A stretch of 11,044 nt of DNA from an uncultured Cyanobium sp. (GTDB lineage Bacteria > Cyanobacteriota > Cyanobacteriia > PCC-6307 > Cyanobiaceae), in NCBI GenBank assembly GCA_937919075.1, contig CALFOF010000126.1:1-11044 (forward strand), read 5' to 3'. The first letter of the stretch is position 1; every line of letters starts with the position of its first letter. The notes below the pieces were generated by a model. That model did no database searches. It saw only the letters and a list, made by a program, of their open reading frames with translations, and was not told the origin of the DNA. This document shows positions 7,960 through 11,044 of this stretch, piece after piece. Position numbers and translations under genes: made by a program.

Positions 7960-8320
7960 GTCTCGTGCGAAATACCAGATTCCTGCGACCAGCAGCCTTC
8001 AGCAAAAGAACCTTGCCGTGGCCTTCTAGCTGTGCATTCCCCCCAGGTTGTTCATCCCAGCAGCTGAGCGCTCACTTCTCCTCTGTTGATTCAGGCCCGC
8101 CCAGGTGTGATCTGGGTGATGGCATCAGTACAACCAGAAAACCGTAAGTGGCGGATAGAACAGCAAACAGCACCGCTGTCGCTGTTGCTTGGCCACAGGC
8201 GTGGCTGAGCTCTAGGCCACTGGGCCATCCCGTTCAACCTGGCGGTGAGACAGCAGGACCTGGTCAAGTCCACGCACCTGATCAAGGCCGCAGGCATGGA
8301 ACAGAACAAACTTTGAAATG
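7960..8320. other. Gene-free stretch between the brx operon and the tRNA fragment
   Basis: No complete gene is supported here. The stretch should contain the brx operon promoter, but I see no clear one. On the plus strand, one frame from about 8087 to 8315 is open except for a single TGA at 8207-8209. It begins LIQARPGVIWVMASVQPENR and resumes with PFNLAVRQQDLVKSTHLIKA. It could be a decayed gene, but I recognise no family in it. Two tiny open frames on the minus strand (7 and 9 codons, about 8034-8077) overlap by ATGA and follow a purine-rich AGAGGAG. They are too short to call. Confidence 0.4.
8188..8209. other. Nine-base-pair hairpin of unknown role
   Basis: CTTGGCCAC (8188-8196) pairs with GTGGCTGAG (8201-8209) around an AGGC tetraloop. 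Seven pairs are Watson-Crick and two are G-U, if read as plus-strand RNA. There is no T-run on either side, so it is not a standard intrinsic terminator. It lies in gene-free DNA beside the tRNA fragment and could be part of an unannotated RNA or chance. Confidence 0.3.
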
Positions 8321-8345
8321 ACTGGGTTTACAGCGCAAACCCAGT
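8321..8345 (-). terminator. Perfect 9-bp hairpin just downstream of the tRNA fragment
   Basis: ACTGGGTTT (8321-8329) and AAACCCAGT (8337-8345) form a perfect stem with a 7-base loop. Read on the minus strand, it begins 12 bases after the 3' end of the tRNA-Lys fragment. That is where the original tRNA gene's terminator would be. The tail after it (CATTTCAAAG) is only weakly T-rich, so termination is plausible but not assured. The same symmetry would let it act from the other strand. Confidence 0.5.
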
Positions 8346-8357
8346 CTTGAGGAGGTA

Positions 8358-8404
8358 TGGGTCGCCTGAGATTCGAACTCAGGACCAATCGGTTAAAAGC
8401 CAAT
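8358..8404 (-). other. tRNA-Lys(UUU) 3' fragment, probable integration (att) site
   Basis: Read on the minus strand, this is the last 47 bases of a tRNA. The anticodon arm is ATTGG-CTTTTAA-CCGAT, with anticodon TTT at 8397-8395 and one G-T pair in the stem. A 5-base variable region follows. The T arm is CTGAG-TTCGAAT-CTCAG, and the 3' acceptor strand is GCGACCC with discriminator A at 8358. CCA is not encoded. Upstream there is no D arm and no matching 5' acceptor strand (GGGTCGC), so this is not a working tRNA gene. Tyrosine integrases commonly use the anticodon loop to 3' end of tRNA genes as attachment site and leave such a copy at one end of the element. In that geometry the inserted element lies on the 5' side of the fragment, to the right here. 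Confidence 0.85.
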
Positions 8405-9095
8405 CTCGACGATTTGATAATACTTTTTCTCACCGGATTGAGTCTCAAGAGGTACAGGAAAGCTACAAATGACAACCTCCGACATCATAAGACACCCCTC
8501 TGGGTTCCTGCATGCGACACGGGTCCGGAATATGTTTTGTAACCCTGCTTTCTGGGCTGCTCCATCAGGACCAGCTCGCCGGCCCATCCGGCCACCCAAT
8601 CCGGGTCAAAGCAGCTCACAGCCTGGGGTGTGCCGCAAAAGCCAACATGGAATAGACCTAATAATGCGGCGCAGCGAATAATCAGAAATCCAGCACCTCC
8701 GAAATGCAGGCTTCCTAGATCTGAAAGCACGAAACTCACAAACCCACTCAGTTACCGGCTCCTGAATACTTCTCTATTCGCCAAAGTGTGGCATTGGAAC
8801 CGCAGCTGATTCCTGTCGTGCGCCCATGGGCAGGCTCACCCGGCCGCTCAGCCCTTCGCCATGTCTATGGGTGCAAATCGCGACGGTCTTGATAGATAGA
8901 ACTGGTGGTGAGGCCAGGCAGACCTTTCAGCAACGCCAGCCCCCCTGAGGCCGCCAGCCCGCCCTGCAGGCCCTGAGCAGCTGGACTGCAGCCTCCAGGC
9001 CAAGGGAGACAGCCCAGGCCAGAAGGAGCATGAGCATCGGCAAGAAGGCGGCAAGGCGGTGCGGGAGGCCAGCGGCCAAGCCCCACGGGAATACG
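8405..9095. other. Gene-free stretch inside the presumed element, next to the att fragment
   Basis: I find no gene with recognisable content in these roughly 690 bases. The open frames are all short and look random: 84 residues on the minus strand at 8485-8739, and 105 residues at 8848-9165 with a Ser/Arg/Pro-rich translation typical of a shadow frame. An integrase gene is often next to an att site, but none is visible here. The part at 8405-8800 is visibly less GC-rich than the flanking genes, consistent with foreign or decayed DNA. Confidence 0.5.
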
Positions 9096-9154
9096 GTTCG
9101 TTGCGAAGGCACGAACTACCGTCGACCGTTCGCGAAGTCAACAGGCATACTGTT
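9096..9154. promoter_or_regulatory. Cluster of operator-like palindromes before the regulator gene
   Basis: Several perfect inverted repeats sit within 60 bases: GTTCG/CGAAC (9096-9100 and 9112-9116), TTCG-TTG-CGAA (9097-9107), TTCGCGAA (9129-9136) and AACAG-GCATA-CTGTT (9140-9154). A weak promoter could overlap them, with TCGACC as -35 (9122-9127) and CATACT as -10 (9146-9151) and an 18-base spacer, four of six matches each. The position just upstream of a putative helix-turn-helix gene suggests autoregulation, as in prophage control regions. This is inference from layout. Confidence 0.45.
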
Positions 9155-9176
9155 AGGATTCCCAAATGGCAACCCA

Positions 9177-9860
9177 GTGCAGAGCCTTCAGCACAAGCTA
9201 GACGCTGCGCGGGTGCAATTCGGCAAGTTTTTGCGCAATTGGCGTCGTAGCAACGACTGGTCGGTGACCACAGCCCAGGACTGGGCCAAGGCCTGCCCGG
9301 CCCTAATCCCTTGGCCTCTGCGGGTGGCCGGGGGGCAGTGGGGGAACCTGGAGAACGGCAAGGTGCAGCAGCCCCAGCCCAGCACCTTCATCCAGCTGGG
9401 GGTGCTTAACGAGTGCCTGGCGCTGGAAGACCGGGGGCCGATCAAGGACCGCACCCTGCGTGACCGGGTGCAGCGTGCCCAACCTGTTCGGCATCCCGAT
9501 GGCCGCGTCTGGGGCGCGGAGGATTGGTTCGCCTGCTACATCGGCAAGCTGGAAGGGCCTCCCGCGCTCTGGCCGCGGCAGGATGAAATCGACGCGGAGA
9601 GCGAGACCAAGCGGCTGCGCAATCTGTTTGACCAGGCGGCAGAGCTCGCCGGCGTACGCCCGGTCTCAGCGGCGATGCAGGTGCTGCGCAAGGCCGGTGA
9701 CCTGCCGATGGAGCAGGTGGTCGCCATCGAGAACGCCCTGTTCGCCGGCGAGCGGCTAGCGCCGGCCATCGTCCCCATCGCTCGCCAGGCCCTTGATGCC
9801 TGGGTGCGGGAGGCAGCGCCGGAACTGATCAGCTCAGAAGCAGAGACCGGCGCCTCCTGA
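9177..9860 (+). CDS. Putative helix-turn-helix regulator of an integrative element
   Basis: This 227-residue frame has an N-terminal stretch (residues 16-82) that reads like a divergent XRE-type or similar DNA-binding domain. FGKFLRNWRRSNDWSVTTAQ is followed by WAKAC, then GGQWGNLENGKVQQPQPSTF and LGVLNECLA. The pattern of Trp-x-x-x-E-x-G-K, Pro, then a Phe-x-x-Leu helix resembles the end of XRE domains. Residues 100-125 (HPDGRVWGAEDWFACYIG) and the helical C-terminus are unassigned. The frame extends upstream to an ATG at 9030, but that extension would run across the palindrome cluster and reads as low-complexity Arg/Lys sequence, so I prefer the GTG at 9177. No Shine-Dalgarno sequence is visible for it. 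Regulator function is inferred from this sequence pattern, its place upstream of recombination genes, and the palindromes before it. Confidence 0.65.
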   Translation: MQSLQHKLDAARVQFGKFLRNWRRSNDWSVTTAQDWAKACPALIPWPLRVAGGQWGNLENGKVQQPQPSTFIQLGVLNECLALEDRGPIKDRTLRDRVQRAQPVRHPDGRVWGAEDWFACYIGKLEGPPALWPRQDEIDAESETKRLRNLFDQAAELAGVRPVSAAMQVLRKAGDLPMEQVVAIENALFAGERLAPAIVPIARQALDAWVREAAPELISSEAETGAS

Positions 9861-10002
9861 ACAGGGCTGGTGCACGGGGGCAGCAATCGAGTCCGTCGCG
9901 ACCGTTACTGCCGGTGCAATTATGCGCAGCTGGAATACCAGGGTTTAGCGTTCCCGAAAGGGTTGCAACGGGGGTAGCTTTGGCGTCAACCTGCAAGACC
10001 TT

Positions 10003-10347
10003 GTGGATCGCGCCGAACGCGGCACCCCTGATGCCGATTCCAGGCCTCCTGATGGCCTGGAGATCCGAGTTCCCCATCGCTCCGATCTGGAGCACTACAC
10101 CCTGATCCAGGCTGCCTTTTCCGCAGCTCTGGCTACCTGGCAGCAGCACTGGCCAGTGATCAATGCCGAATCCCTGGCCGCCCTGGCCAGCCACGGCATC
10201 GCCATCAGCTTCCGCCAGAGCGCCTGTGGCGGCTACGTGGCCACCCTCCTGCACTCGGGCGGCGGTGGCATCGATTCGGGTCTGTGCCCGTCGCTGCTGG
10301 AAGCACGACAGCTCGTCCTCGGCCATGGCCGGGAGGAAGGGTCATGA
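10003..10347 (+). CDS. Small protein of unknown function, partner of the RecE-like nuclease
   Basis: I do not recognise this 114-residue protein. The start is taken at the GTG at 10003. The frame is open only from the TAG at 9946-9948 and has no ATG near its beginning, so the true start is uncertain. The first 30 residues are Arg/Asp/Pro-rich and probably disordered. The rest looks folded, with a helix around HYTLIQAAFSAALATWQQHW and a C-terminal GGYVATLLHSGGGGID. The gene is judged real because its stop overlaps the nuclease start by four bases (ATGA) and the nuclease ribosome-binding site lies inside it. Its role is unknown. A small accessory protein of an early phage recombination operon is a guess from context. 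Confidence 0.6.
   Translation: MDRAERGTPDADSRPPDGLEIRVPHRSDLEHYTLIQAAFSAALATWQQHWPVINAESLAALASHGIAISFRQSACGGYVATLLHSGGGGIDSGLCPSLLEARQLVLGHGREEGS
10332..10336 (+). promoter_or_regulatory. Strong ribosome binding site for the nuclease gene
   Basis: GGAGG lies seven bases before the ATG at 10344. It is the clearest Shine-Dalgarno sequence in the window and fixes that start. Most other starts here have none, so this contrast may reflect a different origin or a need for strong expression. Confidence 0.7.
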
Positions 10348-11044
10348 GCAACCTCACCCTGGCGAACTACCACCGCCATCCCGCCTGGTCCCCCACCGCC
10401 TTGAAGGCGGCGGTAACCGGCACGATGCGGGCTTGGTGGCATCGCTTCGGGCCGGGGGCGGCGCCATTCGTTCCCTCGCCGGACATGGTCAAGGGGGATC
10501 TGGTCGATGCCCTGCTCACCCCGCCCTTCCGCATCGAGGAGCGTTTTGCGGCGTTCAAGACGATCGCCCGCAACACCAAGGCCGGTGCCGCCAACTGCGC
10601 CGAGGCCGAGGCGGCCGGGCTGACGCCGGTGAGCCACGAGATGGTGGAGCAGGCGCTGCGCATCCGCGATGCCCTCCATGCCGATCCGGTGATGGGGGAG
10701 GTGCTGGCGGCCCTGGACCCAGAGGCCAGCCAGCAGCCCCACTTCTGGGATGACGAGGCCGGCCGGCCCTGCCGCTGCCTGCCGGATGTGGTGACCAGCG
10801 ATGGCCGCCTGTTCGATCTCAAAAAGACCCGCAGCGCCGTGCCGCGCCGCTTCTACTGGCAAGCGAAGGACCTGGCCTACGACCTGCAGATCGCCCATCT
10901 GGCCCTGGGCCACCAGCACCGCTGCGGCTCGCCGGCGGCGGAGGCCGGCGTGATCGCCTTCGAGTGGCCGAGTGATCCGGCCGCGGCGATCGACTGCAGC
11001 CTGCTGATCTTCGATGGGCAGGACCTGCAGACGGGGCTGCAGCG
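10344..11044 (+). CDS. RecE/exonuclease VIII-like PD-(D/E)XK nuclease, N-terminal part (cut by window edge)
   Basis: The 233 residues in view resemble RecE-type exonucleases, which resect double-stranded DNA 5'-3' so that a RecT-like annealing protein can pair the strands. The order of motifs fits. An opening SPTALKAAVTG (16-26) matches the family's Ser-x-(T/S)-x-L start. GDLVDALL (51-58) sits where the family has Gly-x-x-x-His, with Asp55 here instead of His. CRCLPD (143-148) supplies the first metal-binding Asp148. DLKKT (158-162) supplies Asp158 and Lys160, and YDLQIA (179-184) supplies the conserved Gln182. The start is fixed by a strong ribosome binding site and a four-base overlap with the small upstream gene. 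The C-terminus is outside the window. A prophage or integrative-element origin is likely. The Asp-for-His change could be natural variation. Confidence 0.82.
   Translation, partial: MSNLTLANYHRHPAWSPTALKAAVTGTMRAWWHRFGPGAAPFVPSPDMVKGDLVDALLTPPFRIEERFAAFKTIARNTKAGAANCAEAEAAGLTPVSHEMVEQALRIRDALHADPVMGEVLAALDPEASQQPHFWDDEAGRPCRCLPDVVTSDGRLFDLKKTRSAVPRRFYWQAKDLAYDLQIAHLALGHQHRCGSPAAEAGVIAFEWPSDPAAAIDCSLLIFDGQDLQTGLQ

Noticed and set aside
8357..8542. Plus-strand 61-codon frame starting MGRLRFELRTNRLK
   Set aside because: Its first residues are simply the complement of the tRNA 3' half, a well-known source of false small genes.
8848..9165. Minus-strand 105-codon frame
   Set aside because: Composition is Ser/Arg/Pro/Cys-rich without domain pattern, and it runs across the palindrome cluster.
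9030..9176. Upstream extension of the regulator to an ATG at 9030
   Set aside because: The Shine-Dalgarno-like GGAG is only two bases from that ATG, the translation is basic and low in pattern, and it spans the promoter-like palindromes. I kept it as an alternative only.
9166..9201. Eleven-codon frame starting ATGGCAACC with AGGA seven bases upstream
   Set aside because: It has a good ribosome-binding spacing but overlaps the start of the regulator in another frame and is too short to support. It might be a leader peptide, with nothing to show it.
1..11044. CRISPR array, insertion sequence ends or transposase genes
   Set aside because: I saw no regularly spaced direct repeats and no transposase or integrase motifs on either strand.

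Overview
The window is GC-rich accessory DNA. It holds the first part of a type 1 BREX phage-defence operon on the minus strand and, beyond a tRNA-derived boundary, the start of a phage- or island-type recombination module on the plus strand. The host is probably a cyanobacterium of the Synechococcus/Cyanobium kind. The support for that is indirect: a tRNA-Lys(UUU) 3' part without an encoded CCA, one GCGATCGC (HIP1-like) octamer at 3496-3503, and few Shine-Dalgarno sequences. I hold the taxonomic guess at about 0.5.

Positions 1-7809 (minus strand, read right to left) carry brxA (DUF1819), brxB (DUF1788), brxC (P-loop ATPase), an archaeal-type AAA ATPase with a DUF234-like C-terminal region, and the N-terminal 484 codons of pglX, an adenine-N6 methyltransferase that runs off the left edge. 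brxA-brxB and brxB-brxC overlap by four bases (ATGA), so they are probably translationally coupled. The ATPase gene sits between brxC and pglX, where a standard BREX-1 operon has no gene. It is set off by gaps of 67 and 61 bases and has a candidate promoter of its own. pglZ and brxL, needed to complete BREX-1, would lie past position 1.

Positions 7810-9095 have no gene I can support. They hold a palindrome upstream of brxA, two hairpins and, at 8358-8404 on the minus strand, the 3' part of a tRNA-Lys(UUU): anticodon arm, T arm and 3' acceptor strand, but no D arm or 5' acceptor strand. This is what site-specific integration into a tRNA gene leaves behind. Its orientation places the inserted element to its right, so the BREX operon and the recombination module may belong to separate, abutting insertions.

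Positions 9096-11044 (plus strand) hold a cluster of operator-like palindromes, a putative helix-turn-helix regulator, a small unknown protein, and a RecE/exonuclease VIII-like PD-(D/E)XK nuclease cut by the right edge. The last two overlap by four bases. This resembles the early recombination genes of a prophage or integrative element. A RecT-like annealing protein would be expected next, but it is not in view.
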